In this document: one piece after another, positions 8,594 to 19,051 of the stretch
How positions within the stretch are numbered: position 1 is the first letter of the stretch
Layout of the letters: each line of letters opens with the position of its first letter
Origin: Sycobia sp. Sy_11
Lineage: Eukaryota > Arthropoda > Insecta > Hymenoptera > Epichrysomallidae
Assembly: GCA_018907035.1 (NCBI GenBank)
Contig: JACCIC010000029.1
Coordinates: 266,501-330,500, forward strand
DNA: 64,000 bases
Direction of reading: 5' to 3'
The notes under the pieces: model-generated
The model's input: only the letters and a program-made list of their open reading frames with translations
Databases searched by the model: none
Told to the model about the DNA's origin: nothing
Position numbers and translations under genes: made by a program

Positions 8594-9879
8594 TCAGGTA
8601 TGTGAATAAGTCTTTCCCGTTTTTTTTCAAATTTTGAGCCTTTATTGTGAAAAAATGGTTACAAATGAATTATTGAAAGTATTGGCCATCGCTAGCTACA
8701 ACTTTTTCCCATCTTTCTGGCAACATACGAATCCCGTTGCGAAAAAATCCGATCCGTTTGGCCTCTATCCAGTCATCGACCCATTTTTTGGCTTCCTCGT
8801 AGGAATGGAAGTGCTGGTCAGCCAGGCCATGCGTCATCGATCTGAAGAGATGGTAATCAGACGGAGCAAAGTCTGAACTATACGGCGGGTGGGGTAGGAC
8901 TTCCCATTTGAGCGTTTCTAAGTATGTTTTCACCGGCGGTGCAACATGTGGGCGAGCATTGTCATGTTGCAAAATAACTTTGTCGTGCCTGTCGGAGTAT
9001 TGTGGCCGTTTTTCTCGCAGTGCGCGGCTCAAACGCATCAATTGTCGTCGATAGACCTCGCCTGTGATCCTTTCATTCGGTTTCAGAAGCTCATAGTAAA
9101 CCACACCTAGCTGGTCCCACCATATACAGAGCATGAGCTTGGCGCCATGAATATTTGGCTTGGCCGTCGATGATGATGCATGGCCGGGTAGTCCCCATGA
9201 TTTTCTTCGCTTCGGATTATCGTAACGTATCCACTTTTCATCGCCAGTCACGATACGATGCAGAAAACCCTTTCTTTTATGTCGTTGAAGCAGCTGTTCG
9301 CAAGTGAAAAAACGCCGTTCGACGTCTCTCAGCTTCAGTTCGTACGGCACCCAATTTCCTTGCTTTTGGATCATTCCCATGGCTTTCGAACGCGTGGAAA
9401 TGGTTGTTCGGTCAACTCCCAATGCTTCAGCAAGTTCTTCTTGCGTTTGACAAGAATCTTCATCAAGCAAAGTCGCCAATTCTCGATCTTCAAAGATTTG
9501 CGGCCGTCCGGAACGCTCCTTGTCTTCCACGTCGAAATCACCGCTTTTGAAGCGTCGAAACCATCCGCGAACATTTGAATCATCGACACAACCTTCTCCA
9601 TAAGCCTCCTGAAGCAATCGATGCGTCTCGGCAGCAGATTTCTTCAAATTGAACCAATAAAGTGAAACTTCCCGCAAATGACGTCGACTCGGCTCAAATT
9701 TCGACATTTTCACGATATCAAAAATTTATGATGCGAAAAAATTTTAACTAATGTGTTAGTATGGAATTGTTGACATATGAATAAGCTTTGATTATGACAT
9801 ATGTAACCATTGAATACTCGCACAGTATTGGTGGCGCCATCTCTTACAAAAAACGGGAAAGACTTATTCACACTCCTAA
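8594..9879 (-). mobile_element. mariner element, copy 1, apparently intact
   Basis: The element is 1286 bp, flanked by TA (8592-8593 and 9880-9881). The ends are inverted: the left reads TCAGGTATGTGAATAAGTC and the right, reverse complemented, reads TTAGGAGTGTGAATAAGTC; both continue TTTCCCGTTTTTT. It contains one uninterrupted transposase ORF on the minus strand. Two further copies lie at 35219-36369 (rearranged) and 51517-52801 (one nonsense codon). The close similarity of the three and the intact frame suggest recent activity of this family. It sits at the edge of a Penelope-like fragment, so it is the younger insertion. Confidence 0.95.
8670..9713 (-). CDS. mariner transposase (D,D34D), full length
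   Basis: A 347-residue transposase, the usual mariner length, expected to bind its own terminal repeats and cut and paste the element at TA. The N-terminus holds two helix-turn-helix regions (about 8-60 and 75-115) joined by the DVEDKERSGRP linker. WVPYEL sits before the catalytic domain. The catalytic residues are Asp158 in VTGDEKW, Asp251 in QHDNARPH and Asp286 in APSDYHLF; exactly 34 residues separate the last two. Either Met1 or Met3 could start translation. The sister copies read PYSPDVAPSD where this one reads PYSSDFAPSD, so two normally conserved positions differ here. Whether it is active cannot be decided from sequence. Confidence 0.95.
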   Translation of the reverse strand: MKMSKFEPSRRHLREVSLYWFNLKKSAAETHRLLQEAYGEGCVDDSNVRGWFRRFKSGDFDVEDKERSGRPQIFEDRELATLLDEDSCQTQEELAEALGVDRTTISTRSKAMGMIQKQGNWVPYELKLRDVERRFFTCEQLLQRHKRKGFLHRIVTGDEKWIRYDNPKRRKSWGLPGHASSSTAKPNIHGAKLMLCIWWDQLGVVYYELLKPNERITGEVYRRQLMRLSRALREKRPQYSDRHDKVILQHDNARPHVAPPVKTYLETLKWEVLPHPPYSSDFAPSDYHLFRSMTHGLADQHFHSYEEAKKWVDDWIEAKRIGFFRNGIRMLPERWEKVVASDGQYFQ

Positions 9880-9881
9880 TA

Positions 9882-10460
9882 CAATTTTTAATTTCATCTT
9901 CCTGGAGATTCTGATGTCATTTTTTAAATTCTATATTATCATTTCATACTGTATTTTTTCAGAAAAATGATATCACTTGCCTGGATACTGCACTTTTTAT
10001 CAAATAATGACCAAAATTATTGCATTATTTCAATGAACTGATTTTTAATTTCATTGTAAAATATTTTTTGTTAATATATGTTTGAATTAGAAAATTATTT
10101 TCTATAAATTTATTATAAAACACCTGATTAGATTTATAGGTCTTAAAGTTCTTAATAGGCTAAAAGCACACCAAACTCGCCTAACTATTTTATTGAATGA
10201 CAACTGATTCTTTCATTTTACCATGGGGATGGGATTTCTTATTACCACCGCGTAATTTCAATACCTCTTTAGCTGTTAACACAGTTTTTAATCTGTAAAT
10301 AAGTTTGATAATTTAAATTAGCTGAAATATTTATTTTTATTCTCTTAAAGCTTAGAAAACCATAAGGTTTTGTGATAGAGGATTCAATTAAAAAAGATTA
10401 AGATTTTTTTGAAGTTATAAAGTCAGATAAAAAGATGATCAGCACATCAAAAATCGTTAC
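9882..10460. other. AT-rich non-coding DNA
   Basis: No exon, element end or repeat family recognised. Confidence 0.6.
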
Positions 10461-11142
10461 AAAATTTGACTCACGAATGCGCGAGTCTACCTACGTGTCT
10501 CGTGTACGGCGCTCTGGCAACGAGCACCACCGAAATACGCGTGCACACTCTCTCTCTTACTCTCGTTCTCTCTCTCACACACACACACACACACACTCGT
10601 TCGCTCGCTAGCGGGGCGCTCTCGCGTGGACTAACCTTCTCGTACTTACAGCGTCCCCCAGGAGTACGGACGTAGGCGCAGGAGGGTAGACGCGAACACT
10701 CACGAGCAGCAGACGGTAGCGATCCGCCTAAACCGTCTGCGCAGTCTCTCCGCGAACGCGTGCACGAATGCGATGCGCTGGGACGCACGGCAGATGCTGG
10801 CTGTCTCGGCGGGGGTTGAACGGCCTCCTTCTTGATTTCGGCGACACCACCAGTCGTCGGCTCCCGCAGACACTCCACCAGGTTTCGTGAACTCGGTACA
10901 CACCGCTGCAGACGGCATGGAACCTCTCGCGACGTTTCTTCCGTCTTCTCCCTTTGTCTCTCTCCTCTAAGAACCGTCCGAACCGCGTGTATAAGAATTA
11001 CTTTTCACGAGGCTGGGACGCACGTGGTTCCCTTATTGTAGCACGAAACGGACTCACTGTACTTTGCGCCTCTCCGCGACAAATCTTCACTCCCCCCTCT
11101 TCCCGCTCTTCTCGCACAGTGTTTATCCCGGAACACATATCG
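10461..11142. other. CpG-rich island with CA/GA-type microsatellite, unassigned
   Basis: A sharp rise in GC and CpG content against an AT-rich background. A CT/CA run lies at 10548-10597. Several overlapping frames are open by composition, the longest on the minus strand at 10471-10878 (135 codons, Arg/Ser/Ala-rich, no motif recognised). On the minus strand a good donor-like GTAAGT occurs near 10650, so a promoter or first exon of an unlinked gene is possible. It could equally be LTR or leader sequence of the neighbouring Gypsy relic, since the relic's coding sequence stops at its edge. I cannot choose between these. Confidence 0.35.
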
Positions 11143-11805
11143 TATGTAACGAATAAACACTGCAGGTGACGTCGCCAAACCAAGCGGCACAACATTAAAC
11201 TCATATTGTCCACTCGGCATCACAAAAGATGTATATTTACGGCTGCCTTAGTCCACATTGGCGTGGAAGAACCCGTTTTTCAGATCGATTGTTGAAAAGA
11301 CTTGAGCACCTGCTAGTTCATCTAAGACATCCTCGATAATCGGCATCGGCGTTCTTTCTTTAACCATCATCTTGTTCAGTGGTTTGTAGTCGATGCAGAC
11401 GCGCGGTGAACCGTCCTTCTTCCTCACGACTACCACGGTACTTGTAAATTCGGAACAGCTGGGAGAAATGATGCTTTCGTATAGCCACTCATGAACTTGT
11501 CGATCTACCTCGGCCATTTCCTTCGGGGCGAGACGCCACGACGTACGAGCTATTGGCGTTTCATCTTTCAGTATGATGGACATTTTGATCGGCACCTCCT
11601 CCGACGAGCGTGGCTGGTAATTTTCAACCAGCGCCTTTGCTTCTTTGTAAAAGGGCTTTCCGACTCCTTGTAAAGCGATGTTTCTTGTGTCGAGTTCCTC
11701 CTTGATTGCGTTCACATACGCTGCACTTGGTAGTGGCTCGACAACGGTCTTGTCGTGTCCAAGAACGACTCTCGCAACGTCTCTTAGAGGGTCTCCAATC
11801 AGCAC
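11143..11805 (-). pseudogene. Gypsy reverse transcriptase, N-terminal part only
   Basis: The open part 11805-11248 contains the KDETPIARTSWRLAPKEM entry region, VVVVRKKDGSPRVCIDYKPLN, and STIDLKNGFFHANVD, with the first catalytic Asp of the palm. A frame change at about 11225-11248 leads to SGQYEFNVVPLGLATSPAVF, and homology ends near 11143. The YxDD motif, thumb and everything downstream are absent. The fragment is non-functional. Confidence 0.9.
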
Positions 11806-11875
11806 TTTTTACGACGTATTCGAGTCTATACTCAACACCATTTAGCACTGTACTTAGCACTGCTCACCCTTTCGG

Positions 11876-12934
11876 TCATACAAATGTTTGTCCGAAGCCG
11901 TTCAGCTCGCCGATATATTCTATCATCCGAATTCTACTATTGGACACACTATTCACCTCGTTCCACAAGTCTTCCTGTATTACATTCACTGATGCGCCAG
12001 AATCAATTAAAACCATAACGGAGATCTCTCCGACGGTAGCTTCAGCGTGATCGCGGTCGCGGCCTCTTCTATCGTTGCTGATCTGCTTGATCGTTCCGGT
12101 GCCACCTGGGTTGGCTCTCCTCCCGCAGTCCTTAAAAAGATGGCCCGGCTGCTGGCATTTGTAGCAGACGGCGCCTTTCTGCTTGTCGGGACAATCCTTT
12201 CCCATATGTCCCATCTTTCCACAGTTGAAACACTTACTTGCTTTTGTCAGATGTTTTCTTTCGTTCGACTGGAATGGTTTCCTTGGAGCTTCCTCCTTTC
12301 GTCCAGAGCGGCTATTCTGTGAAGCGCTTCTTGCTGTCTCGTACACCGCTATAGCAATCTTTAGCTCGTCGAAATTCGTACATGCGTACAGCGACACTTT
12401 CTGTATTCCCTCACCGGGGATGCCATCGACTAGAAATTTCAGCATGAGTCTCTCCGCGACGCCTCCTCTGCTGCCAATGGTACGCATCCGCAGTGCGTAC
12501 TGGATGAGCGTCTCATCGCGTTCCAGCTTTCCTTGGCGTAGTAGCTCGAGTATCCGGTTTAGCTCCAAATCACGTTCAAACGCACTCCTCAGACACTGTT
12601 TCATTTCTGTCCAGGTGCGAGCTCGCCATTGAGAAGCCATCCACTTCTCCACCGCTCCCGTGAGTGCTCGTTTAGCTGCGAGACATATTTCACGGTCGGT
12701 CCATTCATTGACGACGGCCACCTCTTCAACCATGGCGATCCACGCAGCCACCAGCTGGGTTTCATCTTCGCCAGAAAATTTCCCCAGGGCGTCGGCTTTG
12801 TCCTTGAAGGAAACTCTTGGGCGAATAGTGTTTCCGTGGCGCAATGCTCCTAACAACTGCTGAACTAGATCTTCCTCTCCGAAGCCCCGTGATGGCGCAT
12901 TCTGCAGCGAACGACGTTCTTCTACTACCGACAC
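11876..12934 (-). pseudogene. Gypsy gag nucleocapsid and aspartic protease
   Basis: 352 codons on the minus strand. Residues about 1-215 are gag-like with the [21 protein letters not shown] region typical of Gypsy capsids. Two CCHC zinc knuckles follow ([14 protein letters not shown] and [14 protein letters not shown], about 235-270). The protease active site is in [15 protein letters not shown] (about 308-322). The frame ends near the start of the RT segment without joining it, because a frame change lies around 11805-11876. Its role would be RNA packaging and polyprotein cleavage in an intact element. Confidence 0.85.
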
Positions 12935-13009
12935 ACTTTGTCCTGCAACTGCGGATCCTGTAATCTGGCTCTAAACCGATCGCTGCTGCCCAGCTGAAGG
13001 TTGCAGTTG

Positions 13010-13522
13010 TTAAATTTGCTCCTGTAGTTGCGCCAATTGTTCGGTGAAACGTTTAGCATCGACATTCCTGGCTTCTTCTGCCTCTCGGCGCAACTTCGCT
13101 TCAAGTTGCCGTGATGCCTCCAATTGCAGCATGGCCCGTTCAGCTTGCTCCTTTGCCGCGCAAAGATCAGCAATCTGCTGCTGCACTGTCGCCTGTGCTT
13201 CGGCTCCTTGTGCGACATCTTCCTGTTCGGTGGTCATTATACTCCGATCCGCCATTTCTGTACGAACCCTTCTGTGTGCGAACGTCGCTGCTCTCTCAGC
13301 TGACCTTTTAGCTTGCAGCAACTCCACTTCACTTTTCGCAGCGTGCGTTCGTTGTACCCTTTTCGGGATACGATGCTCCTTCATCAACGCAGCTGCAGTG
13401 GTGTTCGCAAACTTCTTTTTGGCGTTGCCCCTTCCTTCTTCGTGGGATGCCAGAGCGTGATTGGGTACTGCCGCTGGCCGCCTGCCAATACTGTTCACTC
13501 CGTTGACTCCGCCTAAGTCCAT
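13010..13522 (-). pseudogene. Gypsy gag, N-terminal coiled-coil part
   Basis: A 170-codon minus-strand ORF starting MDLGGVNGVNSIGRRPA. It turns into a long Glu/Gln/Ala-rich heptad-like segment (about residues 65-170, for example ERAMLQLEASRQLEAKLRREA), so a coiled coil is expected. It stops at TAA just before 13010. The following gag segment (12934-11876) is in another frame, so gag is split. A capsid assembly role is inferred from position. Confidence 0.65.
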
Positions 13523-13626
13523 CCTGTATATCGGCCGCCTGCCGACGATGTATTCGCCTTTGACTGCGCTGTTGGTCGTCTACCAATGGCTCCGGTTACT
13601 CTGTGACGAAGTCTTCGTTGGCCTGG

Positions 13627-13644
13627 ATCCAGGCTGAGCCCCCA
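13627..13644 (-). promoter_or_regulatory. Candidate primer-binding site
   Basis: Minus-strand TGGGGGCTCAGCC lies four bases inside the LTR end (after ATTT). TGGGGGCTC is the start of a classical tRNA-Pro primer-binding site, so a proline tRNA primer is inferred. Confidence 0.5.
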
Positions 13645-13648
13645 AAAT

Positions 13649-14008
13649 TGTAGGAATATGGTTTTATAGGGAAAATAAATGCAGGAAGAGAATTTTGGAA
13701 ATAAAAAAAAACTCTTTATTAAAATGAAAATATAGACAATATGAAAACGAAATAATTTGTTCAATACGTTGATCCGAGTGCGGGTTTTCCCCCACTCTTC
13801 CTTGCCGTCCAATGCAGAGCGCCATAGCCATTAGGCCGTCGCATTCGTGCGGAGTAGGTAGTTTCCCGTGCTGGGGTCATTTCTAGACGCGCGCCAGTTG
13901 CAGGTGTCTTCATTAGATTAGCGCGGTCTCTCCGTGCGGTAACTTGTCGGCTACCTGCGCTATGCGGCGCTTGGTATTCTACTCTGAGTACATACCGTAA
14001 CTTCGATT

Positions 14009-14040
<32 letters not shown>
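13649..14040 (-). repeat. Candidate 5' LTR of the Gypsy relic
   Basis: On the minus strand the segment ends ...CCATATTCCTACA, a typical CA terminus, immediately before the primer-binding-like sequence. An AATAAA signal lies inside it (near 13720), as expected for an R/U5 region. The start is uncertain because the sequence runs into a CA/TA microsatellite at 14011-14081, and no second LTR is available for comparison. Confidence 0.5.

Positions 14041-14081
<41 letters not shown>
14011..14081. repeat. Compound CA/TA microsatellite
   Basis: A CA run at about 14011-14044 changes directly into a TA run ending near 14080. Confidence 0.95.
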
Positions 14082-14089
<8 letters not shown>

Positions 14090-16596
14090 ATAATTATTTC
14101 TGTAGCTTATTATTTGCACCCGTATAGTTAGTTTCGTTTCAGTATAGATTTGAAAAGATTCCTCTATATGAGGTGCAACTAAAAGTAAAGATATCATTAT
14201 GTCACTTACGATTTTAAGGACAGTTTGAATAACCATACAAATACAAACACAACCTTATAATTGAATACTGATAGGATTACAATGTTTTTCTTCTTGACTA
14301 AAAATGAACAACACAAATCAGTTTTCACGCATAAATGGCACAGACTGTTCTTTTGGCGACTATGCTAAGTCTGCCATTTTATGCTTAATTGGTTTGATTT
14401 TACATCTCATCGCACATTTATATATAATTTTTTTACTTAATTTTCTTCATCTAGTCATCAAACTTTTAATCTAATGTAGTATAAATTAAAAGTTAACTTT
14501 AATTTTTCTAACCTATCTTCTACACACAGCAAACCTTCCTCGTCAACGAGGTGACTAAGCACGGTGAAAGTAATGTTTTTCATATTATTTTTATTTTTCA
14601 ATTACTTAAACTTATTTGAAAATATGCAACGGTAAACGATTTAAAAAATTCTCTGTTTCGTGGCATTATTAAATGTAAAAGCCCTAGACGACAATCTACT
14701 AAAATGGTCCTTTAACTTTACGAGTTGAGCTGTAAAATAAATCGTCATTTTCAGTCCGGGATAGTCCATTTCGAGAAATCTTGCACTAACAGGCTAATCC
14801 GAATCAAACCCTTGAATCTATAAAAGCTCTTTAATTCAGAGTTCATTCTTGATGAAATTATCGGCTAGTTGACCACTCCAAAGTGTATGTGCCAGATTAT
14901 GATGCGTCTTAACGCTTTTCCATACGGCATCTATAGAATTATGCTGAATTTCAGCTATTCTACTCGGCTCGAATTCTATGAAGGTTTGGAGATTTTACAA
15001 GGCAGTGCAAGACTGTTGGTGAGTCATTTTAAAATATGGCTTTAATTTATAACGAAGGCGAGATATTTGCAGTACACTTTTTTAAACAGTGAAAGCACTG
15101 TAACTGTTCTGAACTGTATGACAACACTTGTATTTTTTCTGTCCTAAATTTTTAAACTACGTTCAAATCAAATACGTCACTACTAGCGTCCATACAAAAT
15201 GCCTGAAACGCATGCAATACTTTTGTAATCACTGTATCGGCTGTTGCGCGTCTTTTCTTACACTTATCTATATTTCTACATAATTTAAAATCAACTTAAA
15301 AAACACTCATAGCACTATTCATTTCATGGTCCTTTCACGACCGTCAGATATTATTTTAATGTCCAGCTAACTTATACAAAAGTATTTAGAATGTAATGAA
15401 ATTTGATCAAATAACACAGAATTTAGACGAAAGTGTAAGTCTAATATACCACAATAATAAGACGATATAGTGTTGTAAAATACATATCTTTATACAAATT
15501 TATAGAAATCTACCTTGACTGTTTGCCAATGACGCGCAGATCAAACTACTTTTAAAACTGCAAAAGAAATGCCGAGAAACCCCCAAAACGCTCTCTTTTC
15601 GAGTTTTTTTCCCTCACATCTTTTATAATCATTCAAGATTTCGAATGATCGTAGATAACGCTGAAAATTTCTCTACACAGACGTTTAATTATGGATTAGG
15701 ATCCGCCTACTTTTATACCTTCTGAAGCACGACTAGAAGAACGGTACCAAACTATTCTAATGACTTAGAATGCGTATGTGGTACATGTGAGCCTTATAAT
15801 TATCTTCATAGAATTTACAGAAAGGCACACAAAACGAATATTCTTATTCCCTTTCTAAATCATACGCGTGATATGCATCTGTGCTCTTCACTGTTTTCGG
15901 TTGTAATACATAGAGTTTGGTTGTAATACATACTCGTATTATCGATAGCTCTACGCCTAAATATGACAATACGTGCTCAGTCTGAAAAAATAAGATTATT
16001 TCAATATTTTGTATGGTTGCATACGTTTGTTAGAGATAAAACTGGATATTAGTTGTTAATTTTAATTGGAAATATAAGTTGAGCGTTACTTTTCTTTACA
16101 CGTTAACAAAACTATGGTAAAATAATAAGAAATATTGTTTTATTAATTTAAATATTCTAGACTAAGGATCAAGCACAGAGTACGCAATTACAAATTTCGT
16201 GTCGGATATTACGGGAAAACTAAAGAGTATACGAATAGCTAGGGATTACTTGAAAGATTATTAGAGCTGAATAGTCACGAAAAAGGACGATATAATACCA
16301 GCAAGTGATATAGACTATCTAGCTCCATAAGAAGTAAGTGCCCTATCTGCGCCATCCACGTTGAAGCCGAGAAGGGGGTAGCATTCTCATATTTATATAT
16401 GGTAAAGAGATGAAGTAAAAACTAAGGTTTTTTGAGATAGAATGTTTCCGAGTGAGTTTTACTGAAAAAGTTAGTTGAAGTTGGCCCCAAAAAATGTGCT
16501 GTGGATTTTCTCTACCGTATTTTCTTATGGACGTTACGTGACAGCGCGACCTAGATATTGAACAGGGATTGAGTATCAATTTATGTTAGAAAAGGG

Positions 16597-16638
<42 letters not shown>

Positions 16639-17418
16639 ATTTGCTGTGTAGGACTTATCGAGGGGCTTGTGGATAGTTTATGGAAAAAAACAGGGGGCAA
16701 AAAAATACATGAAAAAGGGAGAGATAGGTGGAGATAAAGAAAAATGCACCGTGCGAACGCGTTTGGTTTTATCTCTTTCTCTTTACATACCGTAAGAAGC
16801 CTCCCCCAGTCCCTCCACCGCAGTGTATTCTCTTTTACTAATCCAAATCCATCCTGTCTTCCGATAAAATGTCGAGGCTATGATTATGTAAAACTGTATC
16901 ACACAAAACGGTATAGGGCAATCGCAGCGAAGCTCCGTGGTGAATATGCGTAACTTAATAATCGAATTATCATAAAAAAACAACGTTAAAAAGAACGTTT
17001 AATTATCATCAAAAAAGAAGTTTCTCCGTACGTGTATGTCTTATATCGTTAGCCTTCCGAGAATCGCCTGAGTCATTAACAACTCCGCTCCGCTCCGTAT
17101 TATTGATTGGGATTATCGATAATATGTATTATCCGTATAATATATATTATCCGGATAATTATATTATTATCCGTATTATCCCCGTCTTGGGATTATCAAC
17201 TTAATCTTTAGTAATCTTTTAAGTAATTCGCATACTCTTTCATTATCTTATAGTACTTCAGTCTGATATCTATAATCGTGTACTCAGTGCTTCTCTTCAT
17301 TCTAGGGGTCGTGTTATGGCCGCGGTTTTCAAATTGGCTTTTTGGTGCAACCACGCTACTGAATATTGATTCTTTATACCTATTTTAATTGGATTATTTA
17401 TTTGAAATTATATTTTAG
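14082..17418. other. Non-coding DNA upstream of the NXF1-like exons
   Basis: No transposon coding sequence or convincing exon is visible. A TA run lies at about 16600-16632 and small imperfect TATTATCCG repeats at 17100-17180. The missing 5' exon(s) of the NXF1-like gene should lie here or further upstream, because the first exon I can place begins in the middle of the RNA-binding domain. I looked for an exon ending in the conserved Trp that precedes IP.G and did not find a convincing one. Confidence 0.5.
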
Positions 17419-19000
17419 ATCCCACGGGGCCAAAAATTCACGAAAGACTTTGTACTTGGCAATTTACTCAGTTGTATAGCACCTTTTACTTTTACTCCCA
17501 TTATGGTTAGTATTAAATATTCTATCTTGTCGGCAAAACACGAGTTATACCATTTTATTTCTTTTCTACTTACTAGTATAAAATTATTGGAAATGATGCA
17601 GCCTTCTATGTAGAAGATCACAAAATTGCTACAAAAATAGCAGATTGCGATAAAAGAATTACAACAAGTGATGGTTTTAAAATGCAAATTAGAATTAGAC
17701 CAGGCATGCCTCCAATTGAATTCAGTGATGCTCTTAAAGAGAGATTAAAACAAGCAATGGGGAAACGATATGCCCAAGAAACGAATGCTTTAGATCTATC
17801 GAAATTTTCTTACGACCCAGGTAAATCATAATTTTGATTTTATAGATTTATGCGTAATCTGTGTAATTTAGGAATTTTGTAAGATGATAAGAACTCGTAA
17901 TATCCATTAGTTTTAGTCATCGTATATATTCTGTATATAATTTAAAAAACTTTTAATTTTAAATTTGAATCGTTCCTTGAATAACATTATATTGAATACA
18001 TATTTTGATAAATATGACTAATATGTTAACTGTGAATCACGAGCCATACTTGAAATACTTGTTTGAAAAGATAGCATTACATACTTTAACATAGAATGCC
18101 AATGAATATTTCAAATTATAAGTCTGCAATCGTTTTCCATATTAGTTAAGTTTTTACAGAAAAATTGACATGATTGTTAAACTTAAATATATTTTAGAGA
18201 AATTATAAATTGTAAATTGATTGTGTGGATATTAGGGACTATAATTTGGAAAAATGAATGAGCGACTGCAGTAGTTTTAATGGATCCTTATATATTCATT
18301 TATTTGCTTTTATCACTGCCTTAGGTTCAAGTTTTTTACACTAATTTAAACGGAGGTTCGAATTTTAGAAAATAAAACAGTTTCCACAAAAAAATACACA
18401 TTTGAATTGTCTTAAATGTATTTGAAATATTTCATTGACAGTCCACTGTCGTTTATCCATTCTTTATAATAGCTAGATATTTTATATATCTAATCAATAT
18501 TTTTATGTGCATATTGCATGTTTGTAGACGAATATTTGATACAATACTTAATTATTTTACAAAAAGTTTACTTTACACATATACTCATGATAAACACATA
18601 TTAAATCCTAATAATTCATTTTCTTTAATTGTTATCGGTTTTACTATTTAGATTTAGCTGGAGATTATTGGTGCCCATTAGCGCGCCCCAATATGCTAAT
18701 GGCAGTTTTAGATATAGTTCAAGAACATATTCCTAATTTAGAAGCACTAAATTTAGATTCTAATAAAATATATAATCTTGAAAAACTTAGTTCCCTACCT
18801 AATAAATTCGAGAAATTAAAAATACTCCACATTGGCGAGAATAAAGTAAGTGTAAAATGTTTTCTTCTTTGCTATTTTTATGTAAATATAGTACATTTGA
18901 TATATGTGTATAAAGCAAGTGGTTGTACACTTGTCACAATATGAGGAAATATGTGCAAAATTAAGTAGATGCGCACATCATTTTAATTTGCGCAAGCTAG

Positions 19001-19051
<51 letters not shown>

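Larger units (their letters stand above)
11143..14040 (-). mobile_element. Truncated Gypsy-type LTR retrotransposon
   Basis: On the minus strand the order is a candidate 5' LTR (about 14040-13649), a primer-binding site, a gag coiled-coil region, zinc knuckles, aspartic protease, and the first part of the reverse transcriptase. The RT stops near 11143, after the VVPLGLATSPAVF motif and before the YxDD active site. RNase H, integrase and the 3' LTR are missing. Several frame changes and stops interrupt it. It is a dead copy, distinct from the Gypsy at 56-64 kb. Confidence 0.88.

Noticed and set aside
9258..9578. 106-codon plus-strand ORF, repeated at 35885-36205 and 52180-52500
   Set aside because: It recurs only because it is the antisense shadow of the three mariner transposase copies.
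17415..17687. 90-codon minus-strand ORF over the first NXF1-like exons
   Set aside because: It is antisense to two exons with correct splice sites and strong domain identity on the plus strand.
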